A DNA stretch of 64,000 nucleotides, taken from positions 668,070 through 732,069 of the forward strand of contig NZ_BMJC01000004.1 of assembly GCF_014642875.1 (NCBI RefSeq), read 5' to 3'. Of the stretch, positions 16,667 to 27,100 are shown piece after piece; positions within the stretch are counted from its first letter, which is position 1; every line of letters starts with the position of its first letter. Position numbers and translations under genes: made by a program. This DNA comes from Puia dinghuensis (GTDB taxonomy: Bacteria; Bacteroidota; Bacteroidia; Chitinophagales; Chitinophagaceae). The notes beneath the pieces were generated by a model. The model was not told where the DNA came from, ran no database searches, and saw only the letters and a list, made by a program, of their open reading frames with translations.

Positions 16667-16731
16667 AACTAACTGTTTGAGGACAAATTAGCGAAAAAAG
16701 CACGAACGGCCAACCACCCGGCACCAGGGCC

Positions 16732-17751
16732 CTACTTCGCCGTCACCTGGTAATATTGCCCCTCAGGCACCTTAAATACCCTTCCGTGCTGAAAATCGAT
16801 AAACCGTTTGTAATCGTCACCATGCGCATTGCTCCAGGTCTGGAATGCCGGCAAATTACCCGCAGCCCCAAAGATCCACTCATTATACGCATCGAACATC
16901 CCTTCTTTTAGCAATTGGCGCTGATATTCGAAGAGCCGGAAGGGATAATTGGTGGGATAGGTATTGAACCAGTTAATAATGAATTTGGTACGCAGCACGG
17001 TGAGCGATTCCGCCGTGATCCCGTCCTTGACAATGAAGTTCAGGGGAGTCACAACGTTCAGCCAGGCGCGGACAAAAGGATTCTTCACATCCTGGTTATT
17101 TTGCATATTACTCTCGGCAAATAGTTTCTTATAACTTTCCAGCAATACCTCCTTTATTTCTGCTGTCCGCTTCGTATAGCTTTCCAGGTTGATGAACATT
17201 TCGCCATAGATAAGGGTCCACACCCGGTCGTTTGCGAAATAATAATACTTGGCCGCATAATAATAGTTGGAAGAATAGTTGGGGTCGTCCTCGATCCCTT
17301 TTTCCCATTCTTTGATGCATCCAAAGTCATTCTTCGACCAGAGCATTTCGCCATATTCGCTATGGAGCGGACCGCTCTTCGGGAATCGCTTTAGCCCGGC
17401 CTTGTAAAGCTTATCGCACTCTTTCAATTCATCGATGCCCTTGTACAACAACGCGACGATCTGGTAGGTCTGTACATCGGCATCCGGCCGGTCGATGAGG
17501 GGCTTGGCGACATTGAGCCCCTTGGCATAATCCCGGTTCAGATAATAGTTGAAAGAGAGGTCTTTTGATAATTCGAGATTTTGCGGGTCCTTTTGAAGGG
17601 CATTATTCAGCACCAAAATAGCATTACTATAATCTCCTTGTCGGGTATATCCGCGGGCGATCTCCTGCGGCGATTTTTCGTCTGTGGCCTGCGCAAGTAC
17701 AGCCACCCGCGTGAGGGAAAACACCATCAGGAAAACAACCATTCTCTTCAT
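16732..17751 (-). CDS. Exported TPR protein of unknown function
   Basis: A 339-residue protein with an N-terminal signal sequence (MKRMVVFLMVFSLTRVAVLAQ) and tetratricopeptide-like repeats over residues about 27-185; GYTRQGDYSNAILVLNNAL is a good TPR helix pair. The C-terminal part (about 190-339) is helical, rich in aromatic residues, and unassigned. It probably works in the periplasm as a scaffold. It lies 19 bases after the DUF1015 stop on the same strand, which suggests cotranscription with the serC cluster. I do not recognise a specific family. Confidence 0.7.
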   Translation of the reverse strand: MKRMVVFLMVFSLTRVAVLAQATDEKSPQEIARGYTRQGDYSNAILVLNNALQKDPQNLELSKDLSFNYYLNRDYAKGLNVAKPLIDRPDADVQTYQIVALLYKGIDELKECDKLYKAGLKRFPKSGPLHSEYGEMLWSKNDFGCIKEWEKGIEDDPNYSSNYYYAAKYYYFANDRVWTLIYGEMFINLESYTKRTAEIKEVLLESYKKLFAESNMQNNQDVKNPFVRAWLNVVTPLNFIVKDGITAESLTVLRTKFIINWFNTYPTNYPFRLFEYQRQLLKEGMFDAYNEWIFGAAGNLPAFQTWSNAHGDDYKRFIDFQHGRVFKVPEGQYYQVTAK

Positions 17752-17770
17752 GCATTTTGTTTTTGTAGGT

Positions 17771-18997
17771 TCAAATAAGATGCGTCAGCAACCCGTCCCG
17801 TAGCTTGGGCTCGAACCAGGTGCTCTTAGGCGGCATCACCTCCCCGCTGTCCGCAATGTCGAACAATTGCTGGATACTTACGGGATAAAGACTAAAAGCG
17901 GCCTTCATTTCACCACTGTCAACCCTTCTCTCCAGCTCCTGTAACCCGCGGATGCCGCCGACAAAGTCGATACGCTTGTCCGTCCGGGGGTCTTTTATAG
18001 CTAAAAGTTTGTCGAGGATGTTCTTTTGTAGAATGGTTACGTCCAGGATACCTATGGGATCTGTACTGAAAGTACCTTCCTTTGCCACCAGTTTGTACCA
18101 GCCGCCATCGACATAAAGTCCGAATTCATGCAACCGTTGCGGCTGGAAGGCCTTTTCCACCTTCCCGACAAAGAATTCCTTTTGCAGCAGATCGGTAAAC
18201 TCTTCCACGCTCGACCCGTTGAGATCATGCACAAGCCGGTTGTAATCCATTATCTGCAATTGATCCGAAGGAAACAGCGTCGTCAGAAAATAATCCGCTG
18301 CGCCGGAGGCTTCCTTCCCTAGCGCCTTTCTCACTTTGGCCGCAGATGCGGCCCGGTGATGACCGTCGGCGATATAGGTAAACGGAACTTCCGTTGCGAA
18401 AAGTGATGTGATGGCGGCTATCGTGCCTTTATCATCCACGACCCAGACTGTATGACCTATGCCATCCCCGGCAACGAAGTCATAAACGGGCGCATGATCC
18501 CGTTTCCAGCCCTCGATAACATCGTCGATGGCGCCTACGCTGTTGTAGGCAAGAAAGACATTCCCCGTCTGCGCGCGGATGGTCTGCATGTGATGGATCC
18601 GGTCGGCTTCTTTGTCGGGCCGCGTCAGCTCATGCTTCTTGATGATCCCTTTCTCATAGTCGTCGACGCTGCTGCAACAGACCAGGCCCGTCTGGCTTCG
18701 CCCATTCATCACCAGCCGGTAAATATAATAACAGGGGTTGTCCTCTTCGAGCAGCAGCCCCTTCTCTATAAAAGATTGTAGGTTCTCTTTCGCCTTATTA
18801 TATACTTCCTGGGAATGGATATCTATATTCGGCGGCAGATCGATCTCGGACTTGGTGACATGAAGAAAAGAATAGGGATTATCTGCGGCCTCTTCCCTTG
18901 CCTCATGGCTGTTGAGCACATCGTAAGGCTTCGAAGCTATCTGGCTGGCAAATTGCGGATCAGGCCGTAGCGCCTGGAACGGAGCGATCGTAGACAT
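17771..18997 (-). CDS. DUF1015 family protein
   Basis: A 408-residue cytosolic protein of the DUF1015 family: start APFQALRPDPQFASQIASKPYDVL, then NPYSFLHVTKSEIDLP, and the hallmark TYIADGHHRAASA near residue 210. The biochemical role is not known to me; Bacteroidota and many other bacteria keep it beside serine-biosynthesis genes, and the same is seen here, with serC ending 15 bases upstream. It does not look like an enzyme of a known fold from motif reading alone, though the DGHHR block looks like a catalytic or ligand site. Confidence 0.85.
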   Translation of the reverse strand: MSTIAPFQALRPDPQFASQIASKPYDVLNSHEAREEAADNPYSFLHVTKSEIDLPPNIDIHSQEVYNKAKENLQSFIEKGLLLEEDNPCYYIYRLVMNGRSQTGLVCCSSVDDYEKGIIKKHELTRPDKEADRIHHMQTIRAQTGNVFLAYNSVGAIDDVIEGWKRDHAPVYDFVAGDGIGHTVWVVDDKGTIAAITSLFATEVPFTYIADGHHRAASAAKVRKALGKEASGAADYFLTTLFPSDQLQIMDYNRLVHDLNGSSVEEFTDLLQKEFFVGKVEKAFQPQRLHEFGLYVDGGWYKLVAKEGTFSTDPIGILDVTILQKNILDKLLAIKDPRTDKRIDFVGGIRGLQELERRVDSGEMKAAFSLYPVSIQQLFDIADSGEVMPPKSTWFEPKLRDGLLTHLI

Positions 18998-19012
18998 ACT
19001 GTTTGAATGAGA

Positions 19013-20080
19013 TTATGCTTTTTTTAATGCGAATTCGTTCATCAGCTCCGTCAGCACCCGGACGCTTTCCAAAGGCAGGGCATTGTACAGGGATATGCGG
19101 AACCCGCCTACACTGCGATGTCCTTTCACACCAACCATTCCGTTGGCCTTACATTCCGCGAGGAACTCCTTCTCGAGCGCCTCATCATCCATCACAAAAA
19201 CCACGTTCATCTTACTACGATCTTCTTTTGCCACTGTGGGTCGGAATATAGGTAACTTGTCCAAAGTATCATATAATAGCCCGGCTTTCCGGTTGTTGAT
19301 CGCCTCGATAGCGGCAACCCCACCCAGCTGTTTCAACCAGCGTAAGGTGAGCATACAGACATATATGGCGAACACGGGTGGCGTATTGAGCAACGAACCT
19401 GCCGCAATGTGTTCCCTATAATCCATCATAGTCGGCAAGGGCCGGGTTACTCGGCCTAACATGTCCTTCCGCACAACCACCATATTCACCCCCGCGGCGC
19501 CGATATTCTTCTGGGCCCCGGCATAGATAAGCCCAAACCGGTTGAAATCCATCACCGTGCTCAGGATGTCACTGGACATATCGGCTACCAGCGGAACATT
19601 GGTCTCGGGGATGGCATGCATCTGCGTGCCTTCGATGGTATTGTTCGTCGTGTAATGGAAATAAGCGGCGTCTGCCGGGATGGCATATCCCTTTGGAATA
19701 TAGGTGTAATTCTTGTCTTTCGAGCTCGCGACGACCTCAACCTTTCCATACAGCTTGGCTTCCTTGATGGCCTTCTTACCCCAGACGCCACCGTCGAGAT
19801 AGGCAGCCGTCTCCTGCTCATTCAGCAGGTTCATCGGTATCTGGAAGAATTGAGTGGAGGCGCCGCCGTGCAGGAAAAGCACTTCGTGATCACTGTCCAG
19901 CTTCATCAGCTCTTTTGTCGTCGAAATCGCTTCGTCTACTACTTCCTGGAACAAAGGGGTGCGGTGGCCGATCTCCAGGATAGACAGTCCCGTACCATTA
20001 TAATCTAAAATGGCCTGACTGGCTTGTTCAAATACTTCTTTTGGTAAAATACTGGGACCCGCATTGAAATTATGAACCAC
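19013..20080 (-). CDS. serC: Phosphoserine aminotransferase
   Basis: A 355-residue class V PLP aminotransferase. The N-terminus VVHNFNAGPSILPKEVF is typical of Bacteroidota SerC, so I place the start at GTG 20080. An upstream ATG at 20152 would add 24 unrelated residues and overlap the DUF502 gene. Other marks: LFLHGGASTQFFQIPMNLL near 72-90, DMSSDILS near 169, the PLP-lysine motif GAQKNIGAAG near 190, and the C-terminal KGHRSVGGFRISLYNAL. It converts 3-phosphohydroxypyruvate to phosphoserine. No serA lies next to it in this window; DUF502 is upstream and DUF1015 downstream. Confidence 0.93.
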   Translation of the reverse strand: MVHNFNAGPSILPKEVFEQASQAILDYNGTGLSILEIGHRTPLFQEVVDEAISTTKELMKLDSDHEVLFLHGGASTQFFQIPMNLLNEQETAAYLDGGVWGKKAIKEAKLYGKVEVVASSKDKNYTYIPKGYAIPADAAYFHYTTNNTIEGTQMHAIPETNVPLVADMSSDILSTVMDFNRFGLIYAGAQKNIGAAGVNMVVVRKDMLGRVTRPLPTMMDYREHIAAGSLLNTPPVFAIYVCMLTLRWLKQLGGVAAIEAINNRKAGLLYDTLDKLPIFRPTVAKEDRSKMNVVFVMDDEALEKEFLAECKANGMVGVKGHRSVGGFRISLYNALPLESVRVLTELMNEFALKKA

Positions 20081-20111
20081 GATGCTATAGTTTAAGAACG
20101 GCAAAGATAAG

Positions 20112-20735
20112 CTATTGCTCGTCAACTTCGGCGACCCCGCCCGAGATGGCAAACTTCATCGCATCAGCCGAACTGATATCCGTTATCACCCGCACCCTGT
20201 CACGCTTGACAAAGTACAAATGTCCGGCAAATGCATAGGACTGCGGCAGATACACAGCCACGTATTCCTGTAGGTCGAACTGTTGCAGATCTTCCTGGGT
20301 AATAAATCCTACCTGCCATACATCGGGAGCCGCAACACTCACCAGTACGGCTTTGGTGAATTTCCGCTTGTTGCCGGCAAAGGCTTCGAAGAAATCTTTT
20401 ACGGTGGAATAAATGAATTTTATGCCCGGCGTTTTCTCCAGAACCCGCTCCGCAAATTCCACCACCCGGCTCACGATCCAGGAAGGCGAGATATAACCCA
20501 CGATAAGCGCAATCCCGATAAAGACGATGAAGCCAAGACCTGGTATTTGCCTCGGTTGACCGGAGGCGTCGACCCCAAATTTGGGGAAAAAGGTATGGAC
20601 AAGATTGGGGAGGATGCTATCGATCCATTGAAAGACGGAGACGAGGATCCAGATGGTAATCGAAATGGGAGCCAGAATGAGAAGTCCCTGCAGAAAGAGC
20701 CGGAATAGGTTGCGGGGAATTTGGCGAGGATGCAT
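20112..20735 (-). CDS. DUF502 family membrane protein
   Basis: A 207-residue protein with two membrane segments (about 9-35 and 66-87) and a soluble C-terminal domain. The order LFLQGLLILAPISITIWIL, then PGLGFIVFIGIALIVGY, then KTPGIKFIYSTVKDFFEAF is typical of the DUF502 family of unknown role. It precedes serC by 31 bases on the same strand. It is divergent from the tetR-efflux operon, 185 bases away. Confidence 0.85.
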   Translation of the reverse strand: MHPRQIPRNLFRLFLQGLLILAPISITIWILVSVFQWIDSILPNLVHTFFPKFGVDASGQPRQIPGLGFIVFIGIALIVGYISPSWIVSRVVEFAERVLEKTPGIKFIYSTVKDFFEAFAGNKRKFTKAVLVSVAAPDVWQVGFITQEDLQQFDLQEYVAVYLPQSYAFAGHLYFVKRDRVRVITDISSADAMKFAISGGVAEVDEQ

Positions 20736-20859
20736 GTGCAGCGTTTTAGGACATAAAAATACTTATTCTCCCCTAACCCCTTCCCTGACAGCACGGCAGG
20801 CCCGCCGTTCACCGACAAAATCAGCCATTCACCGATATAAAATCCACAATTCGTCCATG

Positions 20860-20904
20860 GAAACTTTGGTTACGATAAAAGTTTCTCTAGTTTTGGCGCC
20901 AAAA
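20860..20904 (+). promoter_or_regulatory. tetR-efflux promoter with two palindromic candidate operators
   Basis: TTTG at 20865-20868, a 19-base spacer and TAGTTTTG at 20888-20895 form a full-consensus Bacteroidota promoter. Two palindromes overlap it. GAAACTTT-N10-AAAGTTTC (20860-20885) covers the -33 box and spacer. The perfect 14-mer TTTTGGCGCCAAAA (20891-20904) covers the end of the -7 box and the expected start site. These are good positions for repression by the TetR protein encoded 17 bases downstream. Confidence 0.75.
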
Positions 20905-20920
20905 GCAGGAGCCTACAGGA

Positions 20921-21568
20921 ATGGAAGTAAAGACAGATGTAAAAGAGCGAATACTCGCAAAAGCCGCCGAGCTCTTTATGCGCTATGGCATCCGCTCCAT
21001 AACCATGGATGAGATCGCGGCGCAGCTGGGTATTTCAAAAAAGACTATTTATCAATTCTTTACAGATAAGGATGATTTGGTATCGGCAGTAATAGAACAG
21101 GAAACGCACAAGAATGAGGCCGAATGCCGCCAGTTTCAGACTACTTCAAAGGACGCCGTGCATGAGATATTCCTGGCGGTGGAGGATTTCGAAGAGATTC
21201 TCCGGTATACCAACCCCATGATGCTCTACGACCTGGAAAAATATCACCCGCGGGCCTTTCAGAAGATCAGGGAATACAAATACCAGTTTCTCTATGAGTC
21301 TTTCCTGGAAAATCTCCGGAAAGGCATCGAGAACGGGATTTATCGAAGTGACCTCAACCGGGAAATAGTGGCGAAGAACCGTATCGAGTCGTGTTTCCTG
21401 ATATTCGATCCCCACATCTTCCCGCACAGCCGGTATAGCATGTCGGAAGTAAACTTCGAACTGGCGATGCTCTACCTGCACAGCGTCGTCACGGAAAAAG
21501 GAAGAAAGCTGATTGAACTATACACCGAAGAACGCACCAAAAAACTATCACATGAATCAAACGCTTAG
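20921..21568 (+). CDS. TetR/AcrR-family transcriptional regulator
   Basis: A 215-residue regulator. Residues about 8-60 are a TetR helix-turn-helix: RILAKAAELFMRYGIRSITM, then DEIAAQLGISKKTIYQFF. The remaining helical part is a ligand/dimer domain. It heads a tolC-adaptor-RND operon: its last 17 bases overlap the tolC start. The promoter upstream carries two palindromes suited to TetR dimers, so autoregulation and control of the pump are likely. The inducer is unknown. Confidence 0.92.
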   Translation: MEVKTDVKERILAKAAELFMRYGIRSITMDEIAAQLGISKKTIYQFFTDKDDLVSAVIEQETHKNEAECRQFQTTSKDAVHEIFLAVEDFEEILRYTNPMMLYDLEKYHPRAFQKIREYKYQFLYESFLENLRKGIENGIYRSDLNREIVAKNRIESCFLIFDPHIFPHSRYSMSEVNFELAMLYLHSVVTEKGRKLIELYTEERTKKLSHESNA

Positions 21569-22925
21569 CCGTCTCTTATCACTTATCCTGATCGTGCTGG
21601 CTTCGAACATCCGTGCCCAGCAACCCGCGGCGACTACAGCCTCACCCGCAGGCCAGTCCCCGATGGTGCACGAATTCTCCATTGCCCAGGCGATCGACTA
21701 CGCCTCAAAGAACAGCGTGTTGGTAAAGAACGCCCTCCTCGACTACCAGATCCAGGAGCAAAGCAACCGTGCCACCACCTCCCAGGCCCTGCCGCAGGTA
21801 ACCGGCAGCCTGGGAATTACCGATAATCTTCAGATCGCTACCATCCTGGTGCCGGGTACTTTTGGCAACCCTCCCCAACAGGGCGAGGTTCCCGTCAAGT
21901 TTGGAACCCAATACAATTCCACTGCGGGGATAACATTAAAGCAGATATTGTTCGACGGGCAGGTATTTGTTGGCTTACAGGCGCGCCAGACCTCCCTCGA
22001 CTTCTATCGAAAGAAACAGGAGGTTACCGAACAATTGGTCCGGGCCAATATCTATAAGATCTATTACCAGCTGCTCATCGGCAAATGGCAGATCGATCAG
22101 ATCGACGCCAACATCGCCAACCAGCAGACCCTGTTGCATAATTCCACGGAGATGTTCAAGAATGGCTTTGCCGAACAGCTGGACGTGGACAAGGCCACCG
22201 TCCAACTTACTAACCTCGAATCCGAAAGGGTCCAGGTGGATTACAATATTGCCAACGGCTACCTCGGCTTAAAAGTTTTGATGGGAATGCCTGTCAGGGA
22301 TTCTTTAAGATTGACGGATACGCTTACTTACGCGATGGTCAGGGATGCTACGTTGGGAGACAATTACAAGTATAGCGATCGCCGGGATTTCCAGTTACTG
22401 CAGCTCAACCGGCAATTGAATGAATTTGATATCAAGCGATATAGAAAAATGTATATTCCCACGGTGTCGCTGACAGGCAATTATTCGCAGAACCAATATG
22501 TTAACAAATTCGACATCGGGCAAAAAAATAGCTGGTTCCCCTCCTCTTACCTTGGACTCAATATTTCGGTGCCCATTTTCGATGGTTTTTATAAAGCCGC
22601 GAATATTCAACAGGCCAGGCTGCGGCTCGAACAAACGCAGAACAACATGGACTCGCTGAAGAACCGCATCGACAACGACGTGAAGGAAACGCAGCTACGC
22701 TTCTCCGCGGCACTGGCTACCCTCGATTTCCAGAAAAAGAATCTCGATCTCTCGGAAAAAGTATACGCCCAGACCCGGAAGAAATACGAACAGGGGCTTG
22801 GCTCCAACCTGGAAGTAACGCAGGCCTTTGCCGACGAAAGAACAGCGCAGGCCAATTACTTCAACGCCCTGTACAACGCTATCGCGGCCCGGGTAGATTA
22901 TCTCAATGCCATTGGAAAACTATAA
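21552..22925 (+). CDS. TolC-family outer-membrane efflux protein
   Basis: A 457-residue outer-membrane channel subunit. I place the start at ATG 21552 (MNQTLSRLLSLILIVLASNIRAQ, a clear signal peptide); an in-frame ATG at 21513 would put 13 polar residues before it. Two outer-membrane-efflux repeats with long helices follow; ending motifs are KYEQGLGSNLEVTQAFADE and NALYNAIAARVDYLNAIGKL. It forms the exit duct for the RND pump encoded two genes later. The start lies inside the tetR gene, so translation is probably coupled. Confidence 0.9.
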   Translation: MNQTLSRLLSLILIVLASNIRAQQPAATTASPAGQSPMVHEFSIAQAIDYASKNSVLVKNALLDYQIQEQSNRATTSQALPQVTGSLGITDNLQIATILVPGTFGNPPQQGEVPVKFGTQYNSTAGITLKQILFDGQVFVGLQARQTSLDFYRKKQEVTEQLVRANIYKIYYQLLIGKWQIDQIDANIANQQTLLHNSTEMFKNGFAEQLDVDKATVQLTNLESERVQVDYNIANGYLGLKVLMGMPVRDSLRLTDTLTYAMVRDATLGDNYKYSDRRDFQLLQLNRQLNEFDIKRYRKMYIPTVSLTGNYSQNQYVNKFDIGQKNSWFPSSYLGLNISVPIFDGFYKAANIQQARLRLEQTQNNMDSLKNRIDNDVKETQLRFSAALATLDFQKKNLDLSEKVYAQTRKKYEQGLGSNLEVTQAFADERTAQANYFNALYNAIAARVDYLNAIGKL

Positions 22926-22958
22926 CCCCTTTTGTAAGCAAAAATTAAATCGATCGAT

Positions 22959-24110
22959 ATGCATAAGACACTGACTGTTGTATTCGCCTCTTCCCTGTTG
23001 CTGGCCGCCTGCGGCAGCAGCTCCATCAAGAAGGACGACTCCCTCGCAGGGAAAAAGGCCCAGCTTTCCGAGTTGAAAGCACAACAGGAAAAACTGTCCA
23101 AACAGATTGCCGACCTCGAAGCCGAGCTTGGGAAGTCTGACTCCTCCACCCAGCAAAAAGCCAAATTGGTGGCGCTGACAGCCATGACCCCCACCTCCTT
23201 CATCCACTATATCGATCTGCAGGGTGATGTAGAGGCCGAAAGTTATTCCAACATCGCACCCAAAGGCAACGGCGGTGTAGTCCGCGAAGTATATGTCAAA
23301 CAAGGCGATCACGTCAATAAAGGCCAGTTGCTCCTCAAATTGGATGACGCCGTACAAAAGCAGCAGCTAGCCAATGCCCAGACACAATTAGCCTATGCAA
23401 AAGATATCTACAACCGTCGGAAGAACCTCTGGGACCAGAAGATCGGCGCCGAAGTAGACCTCATCAATGCCAAGAACCAGGTCGACCAGGCCGAAACCCA
23501 GGTAAAGATCTACCAGGAGCAATTGGATTGGACAAATGTGTATGCCGACATCCCGGGTACGTTGAACATCTTTACCGTCAAAGTCGGTGAATTCTTCGGT
23601 GGCGCTGGGTTAACCACCCAGCTTCAGATCCTCAGCACCGACAACCTGAAAGTGGTCGTACAGGTACCCGAGATCTACCAGGAACGCATCCACGTAGGCA
23701 CTCCCGTCAAGATAGCCTTCCCGGGATTGGGGAATAAGGAGATCATCGGCACCGTGCGCATCGTCGGAAAGGTGATCAACACCGGCAACCGTGCCTTTGA
23801 AGTAGATATTCACATCGCCGGCAGCAACGAGATCCGCGCCAACCAGGTCGCCATCGTCAAGCTCGAGGATTATACGGCCAAAAATGTCCTGACCATCCCC
23901 ATCAACACGCTTCAGACGGATGAAAAAGGCAAATACGTAATGGTCGTGGCCAACGAAGGCGGCAAGAGCGTCGCACATAAGAGATCGATCACCATCGGCC
24001 AGACCTACGCCGACAAGGTAGAGGTCACCGGCGGCCTGGAGACAGGCGACCAGCTCATCACCGACGGTTTCCAGGGCCTCTATGAAGGTCAGCTGATCAC
24101 GACCCAATAG
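22959..24110 (+). CDS. RND efflux periplasmic adaptor (membrane-fusion lipoprotein)
   Basis: A 383-residue adaptor. The signal ends in the lipobox LLAAC with Cys18 as lipidation site. Residues about 28-60 form a short heptad-rich coiled coil (KAQLSELKAQQEKLSKQIAD) that is unusual before the lipoyl half-motif. The lipoyl/barrel-sandwich strand VVREVYVKQGDHVNKGQLLL lies near 107-126, then a helical hairpin, then a beta-barrel (AGLTTQLQILSTDNLKVVVQ). It should bridge the inner-membrane pump and the TolC channel. It lies 33 bases after tolC and 75 before the pump gene. Confidence 0.92.
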   Translation: MHKTLTVVFASSLLLAACGSSSIKKDDSLAGKKAQLSELKAQQEKLSKQIADLEAELGKSDSSTQQKAKLVALTAMTPTSFIHYIDLQGDVEAESYSNIAPKGNGGVVREVYVKQGDHVNKGQLLLKLDDAVQKQQLANAQTQLAYAKDIYNRRKNLWDQKIGAEVDLINAKNQVDQAETQVKIYQEQLDWTNVYADIPGTLNIFTVKVGEFFGGAGLTTQLQILSTDNLKVVVQVPEIYQERIHVGTPVKIAFPGLGNKEIIGTVRIVGKVINTGNRAFEVDIHIAGSNEIRANQVAIVKLEDYTAKNVLTIPINTLQTDEKGKYVMVVANEGGKSVAHKRSITIGQTYADKVEVTGGLETGDQLITDGFQGLYEGQLITTQ

Positions 24111-24185
24111 TCACGACCCTTCCGCACGCCCCGGTGACGGCCGGAGCCGGCGGCAGCCGATTCTTCATCACATGAAAAATTACTT

Positions 24186-27100
24186 ATGAGCGCCTTAGAA
24201 AATATTACCGATAAGTTCAAACAATTCAAGCCCACCACCTGGAGTATAAAGAACAAGACCTCCATCTACCTGTTCATGCTCATTGTCAGCGGCTGGGGGA
24301 TATTCCAATTCGTGACCTTGCCAAAGGAGCAGTTCCCGGATATCGTGATCCCCACCATCTACGTATCCACTATCTATACCGGAACTTCCCCGAAGGACAT
24401 GGAAAACCTGGTAACCCGGCCCATCGAAAAGCAGATCAAGGCCATCACCGGGGCAAAGATCAATAAGTTCACCAGCACTTCCCAGCAGGACTATTCCGCC
24501 ATCGTGGTCGAATTCGAAACCGACGTCCAGACCGATGTCGCCCTGCAAAAAGTAAAGGATGCCATCGATAAGTCCAAACAAGATCTGCCAACCGATCTCA
24601 CCCAGGAGCCCACGGCCCTCGAAGTAAGCTTCTCCGACCAGCCCATCATGTATGTCAACATCAGCGGCGACTACGACCAGCAACGGTTGAAGAAATTCGC
24701 CGACGACATGAAGGACAGACTGGAAGACCTTCCCGAGCTCAATCGCGTAGACATCGTCGGCGCTCCCGAACGCGAATTCCAGATCAATGTCGACAACTAC
24801 AAGATGCGCGCCAACAACCTCACCTTCGACGACATCAACAATGCCGTCAAGGGCGAGAACCTCGACATCTCCGGCGGTCAGCTCGATGTCGGCAACATGA
24901 AACGCAATCTGCAGCTGAAAGGACAGTTCCATACTGCCGAGGATATCCAGCAGATCATCGTCCGCAGCCCGGACAACGGTACGGCAGTATACCTGAAGGA
25001 CATTGCCACGATAAAGGATACAATAAAGGACCGTGAAAGCTATGCCCGTCTCGGCGGTAAGAATGTCGTAACGCTCAACATCATCAAACGCAGCGGCGAA
25101 AACCTTATCAAGACCTCCGATGACGTAAAGCAGACGGTCGAAGATATGAAGACCAACCTGCCGAGAGACCTGAAGGTAGTAGTCACCGGCGATCAGAGCA
25201 ACCAGACCCGCACCTCTTTCAACGACCTGGTCAACTCCATTATCATCGGCTTCATCCTGGTGCTTATCATCCTCATGTTCTTCATGGGCGTGGTCAATGC
25301 CTTCTTCGTAGCCCTCTCCGTCCCATTGAGTATGTTCCTGGCATTCGTCTTCCTCCCGGCGGCGAATTTCATCATCGGGACAGATGTTACCCTCAACTTC
25401 ATCGTCCTCTTCGCCCTGCTCTTCGGCCTGGGTATCATCGTGGACGACGCCATCGTGGTCATCGAGAACACCCACCGCATCTTCACGCAGGGCAAAGGCC
25501 GCATCTCCGCACCCACCTCGGCGATGATGGCCGCGGGTGAAGTGTTCATCCCCGTCCTGGCGGGTACCCTGACGACCCTGGCGCCCTTCTTCCCGCTGCT
25601 TTTCTGGCCGGGCATCATCGGGAAATTCATGGTCTATCTCCCCGCCATGCTCATCTTTACCCTGGCATCATCCCTTGTCGTTGCGTTTATCATGAACCCG
25701 GTGTTCGCCGTCGACTTCATGAACCATCCTGCCGAAGAGCCGCAGCCGAAATCCGCTATGTTCAGGAAGCCGGGCTTTTGGATTGCCGTCACCTTCGGCA
25801 TTCTGTTCGACCTGCTCCATATCACCTTTCTCGGCAACCTGCTGCTCTTACTTGTGATACTCGCCATTCTCAACAAATTCGTGTTCGATGGCCTCATCCA
25901 TGGTTTCCAGAACAGGGTCCTGCCCTGGATCATGGGCCATTATGAGAACGCACTCCGCTGGGCGCTGAAAGGCTGGCGGCCAGTCTGGCTGCTCGTCGGC
26001 ACCTTCGGGCTGCTCATCTTCTCTTTCATCCTCTTCGCCGTCCGGAATGTACAAGTCGTATTCTTCCCGAAAGGCGACCCCAACCAGATCTATGTCTACC
26101 TGAAACTGCCGGTGGGAACAGCAGTGGATTATACAGACTCGGTTACCCGAACGCTTGAAACCAAGGTGTATAAAGTATTGGGCATGGAGGATGGCAAACC
26201 TAACCCCGTCGTGGAAAGCGTCATCGCCAACGTCGCCATCGGCGCCAACGACCCGACCAGCGGTGACCAGAGCACTCACCCCGAACTGGGCCGCATCCAG
26301 GTCTCCTTCGTGGAGTTCGCCAAACGTAATGGCGTGTCCACCTCGGCATACCTCGACTCTATCCGCCACGTGATCAAAGGCATCCCCGGCGCGGAGATCT
26401 CCGTCGACCAGGAACAGAACGGCCCGCCCACCGATCCCCCGGTCAATATCGAAGTGTCGAGTGATGACTTTGACAACCTCATTAAGTGCGCTGTAAACCT
26501 CAAGAACTACCTCGACTCCCTCCAGACCCCCGGTGTGGAAGAGTTGAAAATGGACGTTGACCTTACCAACCCCGAGATCACCTTAACAGTAGACCGCCGT
26601 CGGGCAATGACCGAAGGCGTAAGTTCTGCGCAGATCGGCCAGCAGTTACGGACGGCATTGTTCGGACTGGAATCATCGAAGATCAAAGAAGGAAAAGAAG
26701 AATATAAGATTCAGATCCGTAACCTGGCCGTTCAGCGCAAGAACCTCATCGACCTGCTCAACATGAACGTCACTTTCCGCGACATCGCAGGCGGCGGAGC
26801 CATCAAGAACGTACCCATCAGCTCCCTCGTCCATGTTGATTACACCAGCACCCTCGGAAGTGTCAAACGCAAGAACCAGAAGCGGGTGATCACGCTGAAA
26901 TCCAATGTTCTCAGCGGCTTTACCCCCACCGCCGTCAACCAGACGCTAGGCAAGCAGATCGCCGACTTCAAAAAGAAGCCCGATGGTGTCACCATCACGC
27001 AGACCGGTGAAGGTCAGCAACAGGCCGAAACAGGCGCCTTCCTCGGCAAGGCCCTGGTCATCGCCCTCGCCACCATCATCGGCATCCTTGTCCTGCAATT

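Noticed and set aside
20081-20152. Longer SerC starting at ATG 20152
   Set aside because: It would overlap the DUF502 gene and add 24 residues that do not belong to SerC; GTG 20080 gives the usual start.
24195-25475. A 426-codon minus-strand frame inside the RND pump gene
   Set aside because: It is rich in Asp, Glu, Val and His with no domain, as expected for the antisense of a coding region with biased codons.
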